From assembly GCF_947493735.1 (NCBI RefSeq), contig NZ_CANLSL010000016.1, positions 1-64,000 on the forward strand: a DNA stretch of 64,000 nucleotides, written 5' to 3'. Below, piece by piece: positions 28,404 through 36,875 of this stretch. Within the stretch, counting starts at the first letter, position 1, and each line of letters begins with the position of its first letter. Source of the DNA: an uncultured Acinetobacter sp. (GTDB taxonomy: Bacteria > Pseudomonadota > Gammaproteobacteria > Pseudomonadales > Moraxellaceae). Under the pieces are notes generated by a model, which saw only the letters and a program-made list of their open reading frames with translations, was not told where the DNA came from and searched no databases. Position numbers and translations under genes: made by a program.

Positions 28404-29357
28404 TTACTGCTCAGGCTCAATCTTGGTCTGTTTCGTCGAACGTGGATGATTCAAATCATTACGAGCCACGATATCAGTATCATTACCGTCGATTTCACTT
28501 CTATTGCCACTAAGCGTAGGCTCAATCAAACCCATTTTCGGGATTGGAATCTCAATATTATTATCAATAAAGCCATTACGTACACGTTCCTGAATCTCAT
28601 CATGCACTTGGATGTAATACTGCTGTTTCGTCCAAACCGTGAACAATAGCTCAATGGTCGATTCCCGAAATGCGGTCACTGCGACCTGCGGACGTGGCTC
28701 ATCCAGTACCAAAGAATAAGCATCGGCAACATCAATTAAGACTTGGCGGACTTTGACAATATCCTCATGAAAGTTGATAAATAGCGTGATCGGAATCCGT
28801 CGAATAGGGAATTTTGATAAGTTAAATACAGGTGTTCTAATGAGTTGCTCATTCGGCAAACGAATAAAAATATTATCCAAAGTCAGGAGTTTGACCGAAA
28901 GTAAATCAATTGAGATCACTTGACCTTCGATAGTATGACCACGAATCATGGTCACTTGTATGGTATCGCCAACCTCGAATGAACCTTCACCGATCAAGAA
29001 TAACCCACTGATCAAATTCGATGCAGAAGTCTGTGAAGCAAAACCCAGTGCAACCGTTAAAATCCCCGCTGCACCCAAGAATACGCTCAGTTTAAAGCCT
29101 GCTTCACGTAGACTTGCAATCATAAATAGCAAGAAAATAAAATAGAAAATCCCACGTCGCCAAATCAATTTTTGATGTTGATTCAATCGCTTACCAATAG
29201 TTGCAGTAAAGCCATTACTAATGATACGTGCGACAAAAAATCCAAGCACGATAAAAATCAGGGCAAAAATCATATCTTGGAAGCGATCTGAACTCAGCCC
29301 AGAGAGAAAGCCTTTGAGCGTGTTATTAAGTTCTTCGACGATTTGAAGTTCTGCCAT
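28404..29357 (-). CDS. Small-conductance mechanosensitive channel, MscS family
   Basis: An inner-membrane channel of 317 aa that opens under turgor stress. Helices lie at about 24-44, 68-84 and 89-115. The pore-lining helix is FLGAAGILTVALGFASQTSASN, with the A/G packing pattern and the following LISGLFLIGEGSFEVGDTIQ typical of MscS. The beta domain (VISIDLLSVKLLTLDNIFIRLPN) and alpha/beta C-terminal domain follow, with a charged tail. AGGA 9 nt upstream supports the ATG at 29357. It is 72 nt downstream of the DUF432-like gene on the same strand, so the two are likely co-transcribed. Confidence 0.93.
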   Translation of the reverse strand: MAELQIVEELNNTLKGFLSGLSSDRFQDMIFALIFIVLGFFVARIISNGFTATIGKRLNQHQKLIWRRGIFYFIFLLFMIASLREAGFKLSVFLGAAGILTVALGFASQTSASNLISGLFLIGEGSFEVGDTIQVTMIRGHTIEGQVISIDLLSVKLLTLDNIFIRLPNEQLIRTPVFNLSKFPIRRIPITLFINFHEDIVKVRQVLIDVADAYSLVLDEPRPQVAVTAFRESTIELLFTVWTKQQYYIQVHDEIQERVRNGFIDNNIEIPIPKMGLIEPTLSGNRSEIDGNDTDIVARNDLNHPRSTKQTKIEPEQ

Positions 29358-29429
29358 GCAAAATTCCTAAATTCTCTTATTCCCAAATTCTGTGTCTAAA
29401 GTTTAGCAAAGCCATACAGATCTTGGCTG

Positions 29430-30251
29430 TTAAAACATGGATTCAAACATATTGCTAATAAAGCTTGCACTATCTGAACGTGCAGGTTGAATAAATGAAA
29501 CTTGTTCAGCCATCGGCGGTGTACGTGATTCGATGCGAATGCGTGGCGGTTTATCCACTTCATTTTGATAGACTTTGATTTCTGAAGTCCATAGCCGTCC
29601 TGTACTTTCACTATAGAGTAGAGGAAGTGATGGTGCAGGGACATTAATCCGTTCAAGACGCATCTGTTGATGACTATCATTATAGAAGTGAATTGGTGTC
29701 ACGGCACGAAATGGATTAATGCTCATTTCTGCGAGATTGGTCGTACCGTCAACTTGCGTGGCGTAGCACATTTGACCTTCTTGATAGTTTATCCCGAACC
29801 AAGTGTCTTTGGTTTGAAAAACAGGGAAATCGAAAATCGGCGCTTTTTGATTTTCCACGATCCCTGCTAGCCATAAAGGTGTGCTAATAAATAACGTCGC
29901 ACGTTGACCCGCAGGAATATGAATCGGTTGAACAGGTTTAATCACCACGCCACGATCGGCAAGGCGAGGCATCAGAAAGAACTTTTCCTTACTGCGATTA
30001 AACATAAAACGCTCAAACTTACTTGGTTGAGGCAGTTGCGTTTCTTCGTCGAGCCTTACCCAATCTTTTCGCATTTCAGTCTGTTTGTGCAGGCGATGAT
30101 ATTCCACAAGCCAATCTTTTTCACGACGAAATAGACGAAAATACAGTGGCCCAAGTCGCCACGCATGTGATTGATTCAGTTGGAATTTATATTCTCCCCA
30201 CCATGTCTTTGACTTAGGATAAGGTGCGGTATTTTCTGCGTCTTCAGTCAT
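29430..30251 (-). CDS. DUF432-like soluble protein upstream of mscS
   Basis: A soluble protein of 273 aa without signal peptide or membrane segment. It contains WWGEYKFQLNQSHAWRLGPL near the N-terminus, RGVVIKPVQPIHIPAGQRAT in the middle, and the beta-rich LFISTPLWLAGIVENQKAPI. The pattern and its position next to an MscS channel suggest the DUF432 family, which is known to co-occur with mechanosensitive channels; I assign this from memory at moderate confidence. It could modulate or monitor the channel (inference). No ribosome-binding site of note precedes the ATG at 30251. Confidence 0.6.
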   Translation of the reverse strand: MTEDAENTAPYPKSKTWWGEYKFQLNQSHAWRLGPLYFRLFRREKDWLVEYHRLHKQTEMRKDWVRLDEETQLPQPSKFERFMFNRSKEKFFLMPRLADRGVVIKPVQPIHIPAGQRATLFISTPLWLAGIVENQKAPIFDFPVFQTKDTWFGINYQEGQMCYATQVDGTTNLAEMSINPFRAVTPIHFYNDSHQQMRLERINVPAPSLPLLYSESTGRLWTSEIKVYQNEVDKPPRIRIESRTPPMAEQVSFIQPARSDSASFISNMFESMF

Positions 30252-30414
30252 ATCAAAATAGTTAGATTCACAATGCTATTCAAATTACACAAAGATTGAT
30301 TGTACAAACTTGTCACAATATCAACGATAGCCTTTCATCTTATATCATACTTGAAGTAAACTGCTGTTTGTATTCATATGATTTTTGAAAAATAGAAATT
30401 TTGAGACGAGCAAG

Positions 30415-31899
30415 ATGCTAAGACAAATACAAATACCCTATAGCTTTGCCAAACGACATGGTGTGTTGTTGAAATATGACGGTGATCATGCGCAGATTAT
30501 CCGTTGCCAAAATACACCGATTGAGGCATTGCAAGAAGCTCGTCGCTATTTAGGGCAATCGGCTACACATCAGATCGTCACCACACAAGATTTTCAAAAA
30601 ATGCTCAGTGCCGCATTCGCAGGCGATACTGGCGAATCACAACAAGTCGCAGCAGGACTAGAAGATCATCCTGATTTACTCAGCCTAGCCGATCAAGTGC
30701 CTGAAACAGAAGATTTGATGGATCAAGAAGATGATGCGCCAATCATTCGCTTGATCAATGCGCTATTGTCCGAAGCGATTCGTGTCAATGCTTCTGATAT
30801 TCATATTGAAGTCTTTGAAAAACGTCTATCCGTACGCTTGCGTGTTGATGGGCAACTCCGTGAAATCGTTCAGCCACGTCGTGAGCTTGCACCGCTACTC
30901 GTTTCTCGTATTAAGGTCATGGCAAAGCTTGATATTGCTGAAAAACGTGTGCCTCAAGATGGTCGTATTTCGCTACGTCTTGCAGGGCGAGAAGTCGATG
31001 TGCGTGTGTCGACCTTGCCATCGTCACATGGCGAGCGTGTGGTGATGCGACTTTTGGACAAACAAGCAGGGCGTTTGAACATGACCCATCTGGGCTTGAT
31101 GCCAAGCGACTATGAACGTCTGAGCTATTTGGTACATCGTCCACATGGTATTATCCTCGTTACTGGTCCTACAGGTTCTGGGAAAACCACGACCTTATAC
31201 GCAGCACTTTCAGACTTGAATGACAATACCAGAAATATCCTCACTGCCGAAGATCCGATCGAATATCAGCTTGAGGGGATTGGACAGACGCAGGTGAATG
31301 CAAAGGTTGATATGACCTTTGCCCGTGCGCTCAAAGCCATGCTTCGCCAAGATCCTGATGTGGTGATGGTCGGTGAGATTCGCGATTTAGAAACTGCGGA
31401 AATCGCTGTACAAGCTTCACTCACAGGTCATTTAGTCCTTTCCACACTACATACCAATACAGCGATCGGTGCGGTCACTCGATTGAAAGATATGGGCATT
31501 GAGCCGTTTCTATTGTCTAGCTCGTTAATCGGTGTGGTGGCACAGCGTTTGGTGCGTACATTGTGTTCGCAATGCGTGACTTGGGCGCCTGCTGATGAGT
31601 TTGAACGCCAGCTATTCTCAGGTGTAACTACCGATAGCGAGTTGAAACTTCCGCATCCTGTTGGCTGTGATCAATGTAATCAGTTGGGATTTACAGGGCG
31701 TACAGCGATCTATGAAGTGGTGCCTGTCGATGAGCAAATGCGCCGTTTGATTCATGGTAATGCGCCTGAGTTTGAGCTTGAGCAATATGCTCGAAAGCAA
31801 GCGCAGTCGATCCGTCAAGATGGTTTGCAAAAAGTATTGGCAGGGAAGACCACGGTGGAAGAAGTCTTGCGAGTAACGAATAAAGACGATCTCGTTTGA
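30415..31899 (+). CDS. gspE: Type II secretion system ATPase GspE
   Basis: A cytoplasmic hexameric ATPase of 494 aa that powers pseudopilus assembly. The N-terminal GspE domain (1-100) is followed by NASDIHIEVFEKRLSVRLRV, Walker A GPTGSGKTTTLYAAL, the Asp box EDPIEYQLEGIGQTQV, Walker B RQDPDVVMVGEIRD, and the His box TGHLVLSTLHTN. A zinc-binding tetracysteine CSQC...CDQC lies near the C-terminus, which separates GspE/PilB types from PilT. Other gsp genes are not adjacent, as is common in Acinetobacter. The start at 30415 was chosen over 30385 because the conserved N-terminus MLRQIQIPYSFAKRHGV begins there. Confidence 0.9.
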   Translation: MLRQIQIPYSFAKRHGVLLKYDGDHAQIIRCQNTPIEALQEARRYLGQSATHQIVTTQDFQKMLSAAFAGDTGESQQVAAGLEDHPDLLSLADQVPETEDLMDQEDDAPIIRLINALLSEAIRVNASDIHIEVFEKRLSVRLRVDGQLREIVQPRRELAPLLVSRIKVMAKLDIAEKRVPQDGRISLRLAGREVDVRVSTLPSSHGERVVMRLLDKQAGRLNMTHLGLMPSDYERLSYLVHRPHGIILVTGPTGSGKTTTLYAALSDLNDNTRNILTAEDPIEYQLEGIGQTQVNAKVDMTFARALKAMLRQDPDVVMVGEIRDLETAEIAVQASLTGHLVLSTLHTNTAIGAVTRLKDMGIEPFLLSSSLIGVVAQRLVRTLCSQCVTWAPADEFERQLFSGVTTDSELKLPHPVGCDQCNQLGFTGRTAIYEVVPVDEQMRRLIHGNAPEFELEQYARKQAQSIRQDGLQKVLAGKTTVEEVLRVTNKDDLV

Positions 31900-31951
31900 T
31901 TTATTTGAACAGAATTCAATTGCAACATTAAAAATCAGAAGTGAGCATTAA

Positions 31952-32845
31952 ATGAACCCTAAAATTTTAGCAACGATCTTTATTTGTTCAAGTTTTCTAG
32001 TTGGTTGTGGTGGCGGTGATGGTGGAGATCAATATTCGACTTCACCTGAAGACACGGTAGAGCAAAACAACTTAGGTTGGAAGAAAACAACGAATACATC
32101 AGGGACTACAGAAGACTTAGTTAATGATATTACTGGTGTGGTTTTTAGTCATACTGTAGATGTGCCTTTTATTGATACGGTGCTATTGAATGCAAGTGAT
32201 ATTGTCACAAATGATGCAGAGTGTAGTGACGGTGGTAGTTACTCGTATAGCAGTAATGTCATTCAATTAAACAATTGTAAGGGTTGGTTCTCTGCCTATA
32301 CTGCTAACGGCAGAATTGATGTAGCGTCGAATGGTACGGTATATACTTTTAAAGATTTTGAGTTAGCTAGTTCGAATGGTGAGGCTCTTTTGTTGAATGG
32401 TACAGCGAAATTAAAACTTACCGATACTGCTGCTTCGTTCAGTACAGATGAGTTGGATATAGATACCCTACAATTGGTTGCGTCGAATCAGTTTGATAAT
32501 GTGCTGTATGAAATTACGAACTATTCTTCACAGTGGAAAAGTGTAAGTAGCCGTGCAACATCAATCGCAACAAAAGGGCGAATCGCATCTGCAGGAAACG
32601 ATGAGGGTGATTTTAATGTGAGCTATGATGGCACTAGAGCACCATTTATCTTTGATGTATCTGATGACAATGTAGAGTCGTATTATCCATACACAGGTGG
32701 GTTATCTATCCAAGATCGTAGCAATGCGAAGAACTGGATTACAATTGTTGCTAATAATGATGAAGCAAGTTTTCAATATAAAGCTGTTGAAAATGACAAA
32801 GTGCTGATCAATAAAAATGCACTGTGGGTTGCCTTTAGCGAGTAA
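31952..32845 (+). CDS. Lipoprotein of unknown function
   Basis: A protein of 297 aa with a lipoprotein signal (FICSSFLVGCGGGDGGDQ; Cys19 in the lipobox LVGC). The mature part is rich in Ser, Asn, Thr and Asp and looks beta-structured, with two further cysteines (AECSDGG and NNCKGW) likely forming a disulfide. No family was recognised. It follows gspE by 52 nt on the same strand, but a functional link to type II secretion is unproven. Confidence 0.7.
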   Translation: MNPKILATIFICSSFLVGCGGGDGGDQYSTSPEDTVEQNNLGWKKTTNTSGTTEDLVNDITGVVFSHTVDVPFIDTVLLNASDIVTNDAECSDGGSYSYSSNVIQLNNCKGWFSAYTANGRIDVASNGTVYTFKDFELASSNGEALLLNGTAKLKLTDTAASFSTDELDIDTLQLVASNQFDNVLYEITNYSSQWKSVSSRATSIATKGRIASAGNDEGDFNVSYDGTRAPFIFDVSDDNVESYYPYTGGLSIQDRSNAKNWITIVANNDEASFQYKAVENDKVLINKNALWVAFSE

Positions 32846-32912
32846 CTGACTCTAAAATTTGTATTATATTTAGCTATATCAATGTTTTAAATTATTCAAT
32901 GGGGAATTATTT

Positions 32913-33314
32913 ATGAACTTAATAAATCTAACAGGTTGTATTATGGTTGCTTTTGGTCTTACGGGTTGTGTTATAAAGTCAGGAAGCTCTATTCGCACAG
33001 GTGACGTGATGCCTGCAACTAGTTCAGATCAAGTGAAAATTTATCTCGAAAAACCGAATAATTATAAAACATTGGGCATTGTAACAGGTAAGGGCAGTCA
33101 TGCTTTTGTAAGTGAACAAACGCATATGGATGCTGCTTTAGAACGGATGAAGCAAGAGGCTGCAAAGCTCGGTGCAAATGGGATTTTATTGGGGTCTGCT
33201 GATAATGTGGGAGCTAACAATGCAGTGGGACAAGTCATCGGTAATACTATCATTTCCTCAAGAGCAACAGATGCAGTAACAAAAGGTGTTGCAATATACG
33301 TAGTTGAAGAGTGA
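32913..33314 (+). CDS. Small lipoprotein of unknown function
   Basis: A protein of 133 aa. The N-terminus LINLTGCIMVAFGLTGCVIK carries a lipobox LTGC with Cys19. The core KIYLEKPNNYKTLGIVTGKG followed by ALERMKQEAAKLGANGILLG resembles small envelope alpha/beta lipoprotein domains (DUF4156/YbjQ-like), but this is uncertain. The C-terminus KGVAIYVVEE ends the sheet. It is preceded by a 67-nt spacer with GGGGAAT upstream of the ATG, and followed by a hairpin shared with rsmD. Confidence 0.65.
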   Translation: MNLINLTGCIMVAFGLTGCVIKSGSSIRTGDVMPATSSDQVKIYLEKPNNYKTLGIVTGKGSHAFVSEQTHMDAALERMKQEAAKLGANGILLGSADNVGANNAVGQVIGNTIISSRATDAVTKGVAIYVVEE

Positions 33315-33364
33315 TATAGCAATAACTTGATTATTTGCTTCAAAGCATTATCTTTTGGATTGAA

Positions 33365-33391
33365 CCTCCACACTTAATATTAGTGTGGAGG
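33365..33391. terminator. Hairpin at the convergent ends of the lipoprotein gene and rsmD
   Basis: Perfect 9-bp stem cctccacac / gtgtggagg with a 9-nt A/T loop. It overlaps the last codons and stop of rsmD. No clear U-tract follows on either strand, so it may protect 3' ends rather than terminate. Confidence 0.4.
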
Positions 33392-33958
33392 AAAATCCTC
33401 AAAAGACTTCCGATACATCCCTGCATAGATAATTCCCACCTTACTATCTTTAATCTGTTGCCAAGTCTTTGGTAGATTTAAATTTTCAAGCGGACGATCT
33501 GCCTCTACATAAATCAAAGTATTTTCATTGAGCTTTTCATTTGCAAGTTGTGAGAGTTCTTCCCAAAGATTTAGCGAATAGGGCGGATCAAGAAACAACA
33601 CATCAAATGATTCATTGATTTTTGCTAAAGCCTGTTGCGCCGTTGACGCGTAGACTTTGGCATTCTCGATATTGAGTAACGCAAGATTTTTCTTGAGAAA
33701 TTTCACTTGTTCTAAATTTGGCTCGATCATGTGTACAGACTTTGCACCACGTGATAATGCTTCAAAAGATAACGCACCAGAGCCAGCACAGAGGTCAAGC
33801 ACCTTTGCGGCTTCAATATCCCACATCAGCCAGTTGAATATAGTTTCACGCAAACGATCGGGTGTCGGACGTAAGCCCTCAATATTCGCAAAAGCAAGCT
33901 GACGACGCTTGTGGACGCCACCGATGATACGTAGTTGATTTTTCATCGAACTTTTCAT
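33380..33958 (-). CDS. rsmD: 16S rRNA (guanine(966)-N(2))-methyltransferase
   Basis: A protein of 192 aa with the RsmD signature: RIIGGVHKRRQLAF near the start, GLRPTPDRLRETIFNWL, motif I VLDLCAGSGALSFEALSRGA, and catalytic FDVLFLDPPYSLNLWEEL (DPPY). It methylates G966 in 16S rRNA during 30S assembly. Its ATG directly follows the TAA of mrdA (TAAATG), indicating one transcript and coupling. An in-frame Met at codon 5 is an alternative start. Confidence 0.93.
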   Translation of the reverse strand: MKSSMKNQLRIIGGVHKRRQLAFANIEGLRPTPDRLRETIFNWLMWDIEAAKVLDLCAGSGALSFEALSRGAKSVHMIEPNLEQVKFLKKNLALLNIENAKVYASTAQQALAKINESFDVLFLDPPYSLNLWEELSQLANEKLNENTLIYVEADRPLENLNLPKTWQQIKDSKVGIIYAGMYRKSFEDFPPH

Positions 33959-35947
33959 TTATTCTGCATCCGCTTCTGTGCGGTTCATCTCTGGCGCATC
34001 TCCTTGTTGCGTATCATCCTGTACACCATCAGTCGGTAGTTCACCAGGTTTGATGCCTGCGGTCATCAGTCCTGCATTAATGTGAATGTTGGCAGGAACG
34101 ATTGGTTCTTTCTCACGTTTTAAAAGCCAATAATCCATCAACGGACGAGCAAGCTGTGCTGCTGAACCACCGTGTTTACCATTTTCCCATACTACTGCTA
34201 CAGCGATTTTTGGATCATCCGCAGGTGCGAAGCCGACGAAGAGTCCGTGATCACGTTGACGCTCTTTTAAAGCGGCTTCATTGTAGCTTTTACCTTGTGC
34301 AATACTGACGACTTGAGCCGTTCCAGTTTTTCCTGCGATGCTGTAGTTATAGCTTTTGATACCACGACCAGTACCACTTTGGATCACTGCTTCCATTGCA
34401 TGGTGCATCTTTTCCCAGTCTTCTCGTGTACCGCTAAAGTTGATTTTGCCATTGGTACCATTGTGTATTTCCAGGACTTTTTCACCTTTAGTTTCACGTA
34501 AAACGTGTGGTTTGACATGCTGTCCGTAGTTTGCGGTGATTGCCGTTGCCATTGCAAGCTGTAGTGGTGAAGCGGTAAATGCACCTTGTCCGATACTTAC
34601 CGAGATAGTTTCACCACGTGACCATGCTTTGCCACGAGTTCGCATTTTCCACTCAGGTGAAGGGTAGAGTCCTGAGTTTTCACTTGGCAGGTCGATACCT
34701 GTCTTTGCGCCAAAGCCAAATTGGGTCATCCAGTCGTGCATACGATTGATACCCATTTGATAGGCAAGGATGTAGAAGAAAGTGTCACAAGAGATCGCAA
34801 TAGATTTGGTGATATCTACGACGCCGTGACCTGACTTTCTCCAGTCACGAAAGCGATGGCTATCACCCGGTAGATGGAAGTATCCGGGATCAGAAATTCG
34901 TGTGTTCCAATCAATAATTTTGTAGTGTAATCCGCCCATCGCTGCCATCGGTTTGATGGTCGATCCGGGTGGGTAGGCACCTTGCACTGCACGGTTATAC
35001 AGCGGTTGATCTGGATTGTCGCTCAGTGCTCGGTAGTCTGTATGGCTAATCCCAGTTACAAATAGATTTGGATTAAAGCTTGGGCTCGATACCAATGCAA
35101 GGATTTCCCCAGTATTAGGATCCATCGCAACGATTGCACCACGCTTATCGAGCATCTGCTCAGCGGCAACCATCTGTAAGCCATAATCCAAGGAAAGATA
35201 TAAGTCATTACCACGAGTTGCTTCGGTACGTCCGAGATGACGTAATACATTGCTGTGCGCATCGGCTTCGACCGACTCATGACCGGGCAAACCATGTAGC
35301 AAATCTTCATAAGATTTTTCTACGCCGATTTTGCCGATTAAGTTGGTGCCTGCATACAGCTCTTTGTCGATGCTTTTTAGTTCACGATCATTAATGCGAC
35401 CAACATAGCCAATCACATGCGCAAACAAGTCGCCATGTGGATAGTAGCGAGTCATTTGGGTTTCGATACGCACACCGGGGAATTCTTGTTTTAACTCACT
35501 AAACTTGGCAATGTCTGTTTCAGTCAGATTCAGTTTGAGCGTTAAGACTTCTGTTTTGCGAGCGGTTTTAGCACGTTTGCCAAATTGCTCAATATCTTCA
35601 GGGCTTAAGCTTAATACAGGAGTGAGGCGACGGATCGTTGCATCCACATCTTCGATATCAGCACGAGTGATCACGGCAGAAAAGACTGGATAATTATCAG
35701 CGAGCAAAATCCCATTACGATCGTAAATAAAGCCACGAGCAGGAGGGAGGGCTTGCAAACGAATACGGTTATTATCGGATTCAGTTTGAAAGTGCTCATG
35801 CTGTTGTAATTGCAAATAGCCATAACGTGCCATCAATACCATAAAAAACAAAGCCACAACCGCCACAGCAAAGAAGATCCGATGACGGAAAATTTTCTGT
35901 TCAAGTTGTTGGTTTTTGATCGGTGTTGGGTATTTGGGCTTAGGCAT
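33959..35947 (-). CDS. mrdA: Penicillin-binding protein 2
   Basis: A class B transpeptidase of 662 aa of the elongation machinery. A membrane anchor at about 24-46 (FFAVAVVALFFMVLMARYGY) is followed by the dimerisation domain (RGFIYDRNGILLADNYPVFS). The transpeptidase domain has Ser329 in STIK, a SCD motif in SISCDTFFYI, and KTGT in IAGKTGTAQVV. It cross-links peptidoglycan with RodA in rod-shape maintenance and is the target of mecillinam-type beta-lactams. rsmD follows without a gap; rodA is not adjacent. A 16-nt tandem repeat array lies 70-117 nt upstream of the ATG. Confidence 0.95.
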   Translation of the reverse strand: MPKPKYPTPIKNQQLEQKIFRHRIFFAVAVVALFFMVLMARYGYLQLQQHEHFQTESDNNRIRLQALPPARGFIYDRNGILLADNYPVFSAVITRADIEDVDATIRRLTPVLSLSPEDIEQFGKRAKTARKTEVLTLKLNLTETDIAKFSELKQEFPGVRIETQMTRYYPHGDLFAHVIGYVGRINDRELKSIDKELYAGTNLIGKIGVEKSYEDLLHGLPGHESVEADAHSNVLRHLGRTEATRGNDLYLSLDYGLQMVAAEQMLDKRGAIVAMDPNTGEILALVSSPSFNPNLFVTGISHTDYRALSDNPDQPLYNRAVQGAYPPGSTIKPMAAMGGLHYKIIDWNTRISDPGYFHLPGDSHRFRDWRKSGHGVVDITKSIAISCDTFFYILAYQMGINRMHDWMTQFGFGAKTGIDLPSENSGLYPSPEWKMRTRGKAWSRGETISVSIGQGAFTASPLQLAMATAITANYGQHVKPHVLRETKGEKVLEIHNGTNGKINFSGTREDWEKMHHAMEAVIQSGTGRGIKSYNYSIAGKTGTAQVVSIAQGKSYNEAALKERQRDHGLFVGFAPADDPKIAVAVVWENGKHGGSAAQLARPLMDYWLLKREKEPIVPANIHINAGLMTAGIKPGELPTDGVQDDTQQGDAPEMNRTEADAE

Positions 35948-36016
35948 GATAAATCAGAATATAGCTACAGGCGTATTCTAACCAATTGTGCAAACAGGGT
36001 ATAGCGTTTTTGAGTG

Positions 36017-36064
36017 GTTCTAATGACTAGCTGTTCTAATGCGTAGTCGTTCGAATGACTAGCT
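36017..36064. repeat. Three tandem 16-nt units upstream of mrdA
   Basis: Units gttctaatgactagct (36017-36032), gttctaatgcgtagtc (36033-36048) and gttcgaatgactagct (36049-36064) are contiguous. Units 1 and 3 differ at one position and unit 2 is more diverged. The array sits 70-117 nt before the mrdA start, where a promoter or operator would be expected. Confidence 0.7.
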
Positions 36065-36123
36065 TAGTCATCAAATTTGAAAAATAATATTTGATAGAAC
36101 ACGATTATGCACCACATATAAAA

Positions 36124-36150
36124 AAAGCACAGCAATTGCGCTGTGCTTTC
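36124..36150 (-). terminator. Intrinsic terminator of the exported protein gene
   Basis: Stem agcacagc / gctgtgct with flanking A/T pairs. On the minus strand the hairpin is followed by a run of seven T, 21 nt after the stop at 36171. Confidence 0.8.
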
Positions 36151-36170
36151 TATCTGAAGAATTTTTCAAA

Positions 36171-36620
36171 TTAAGACTCGATGTTTGGTGCATCTACATT
36201 TTCTACTGCTTCGGCATCAGGTTGTTCCATATCAGCAGGCGTCGCTTGAGGTGCAACAGGTGGTTCTGCTTGCATTGCAGGTGGTGCAGATTGTTGCATC
36301 ATTGGTTGAGCGTGTTGCATCGGCGGTGCAGAGATTGGTTGCGGAGCCGATTGGGTTTCTTGGATTTGAACTGAAGTGTCAATCGGTGTAGTTGTAGCTG
36401 CTGCAGGCATTGGTGGTTGGAATTTGAGTTTGCCATCGTCAGATGGTTGGCATGTCCCATTATAAATCACGCCTTTGAACGCATAAGACACTTGAGTACC
36501 TTCTGATTTTTTCTTACATACAGAAATTTGTTTTTGCTCATGTGCATCCGCTGCATGGACAACACCAAAAGCAGACATACACAATGCCGATACCGATAAT
36601 GCTTTGATTAAATTATTCAT
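36171..36620 (-). CDS. Exported Pro/Gln-rich protein of unknown function
   Basis: A protein of 149 aa. Signal peptide NNLIKALSVSALCMSAFGVV with cleavage after HAA or AHA. A short domain with a Cys pair (SVCKKKSEGTQVSYAFKGVI then YNGTCQPS) precedes a low-complexity C-terminal half dominated by Pro, Gln, Met and Ala. The tail is acidic (EQPDAEAVENVDAPNIES). It is probably periplasmic or envelope-associated; no family was recognised. GAGGAAGT precedes the ATG and a strong terminator follows. Confidence 0.7.
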   Translation of the reverse strand: MNNLIKALSVSALCMSAFGVVHAADAHEQKQISVCKKKSEGTQVSYAFKGVIYNGTCQPSDDGKLKFQPPMPAAATTTPIDTSVQIQETQSAPQPISAPPMQHAQPMMQQSAPPAMQAEPPVAPQATPADMEQPDAEAVENVDAPNIES

Positions 36621-36837
36621 TGTTTACTTCCTCTTTTTTAATGCATTGAAACTGCCAAATCACTTTAAATGATGTTTGCTACATCCATATTACTGCTAAG
36701 CATTTCATTGTGAATTGGTTTTTCTAAGGCTTCGTGCAACAGTTTGTCAAAATATGTAATGTGCTCGTGAAGAAACGCATAAAAATCATGAGAAAAGTAG
36801 ACGTCGGTTGTGCATTTTTTTGCTTCGGTTTTTTTGT

Positions 36838-36843
36838 TATAAT
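36838..36843 (+). promoter_or_regulatory. mnmG -10 element
   Basis: A consensus TATAAT 32 nt before the mnmG ATG. No good -35 is present at 16-18 nt spacing; the upstream region is T-rich. A small minus-strand frame overlaps here but is not credible. Confidence 0.5.
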
Positions 36844-36875
36844 ATTTCGTCCTATTTTCTTGGTATGTTAAAGCC

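Noticed and set aside
30415..31899. gspE as pilB (type IV pilus ATPase)
   Set aside because: Both share the same motifs; the N-terminal form and total length near 500 aa fit GspE better, and no pil genes are adjacent. PilB cannot be fully excluded without a search.
36017..36064. Short CRISPR-like array at the 16-nt tandem repeats
   Set aside because: The units are contiguous without spacers, there are only three, and no cas gene is present.
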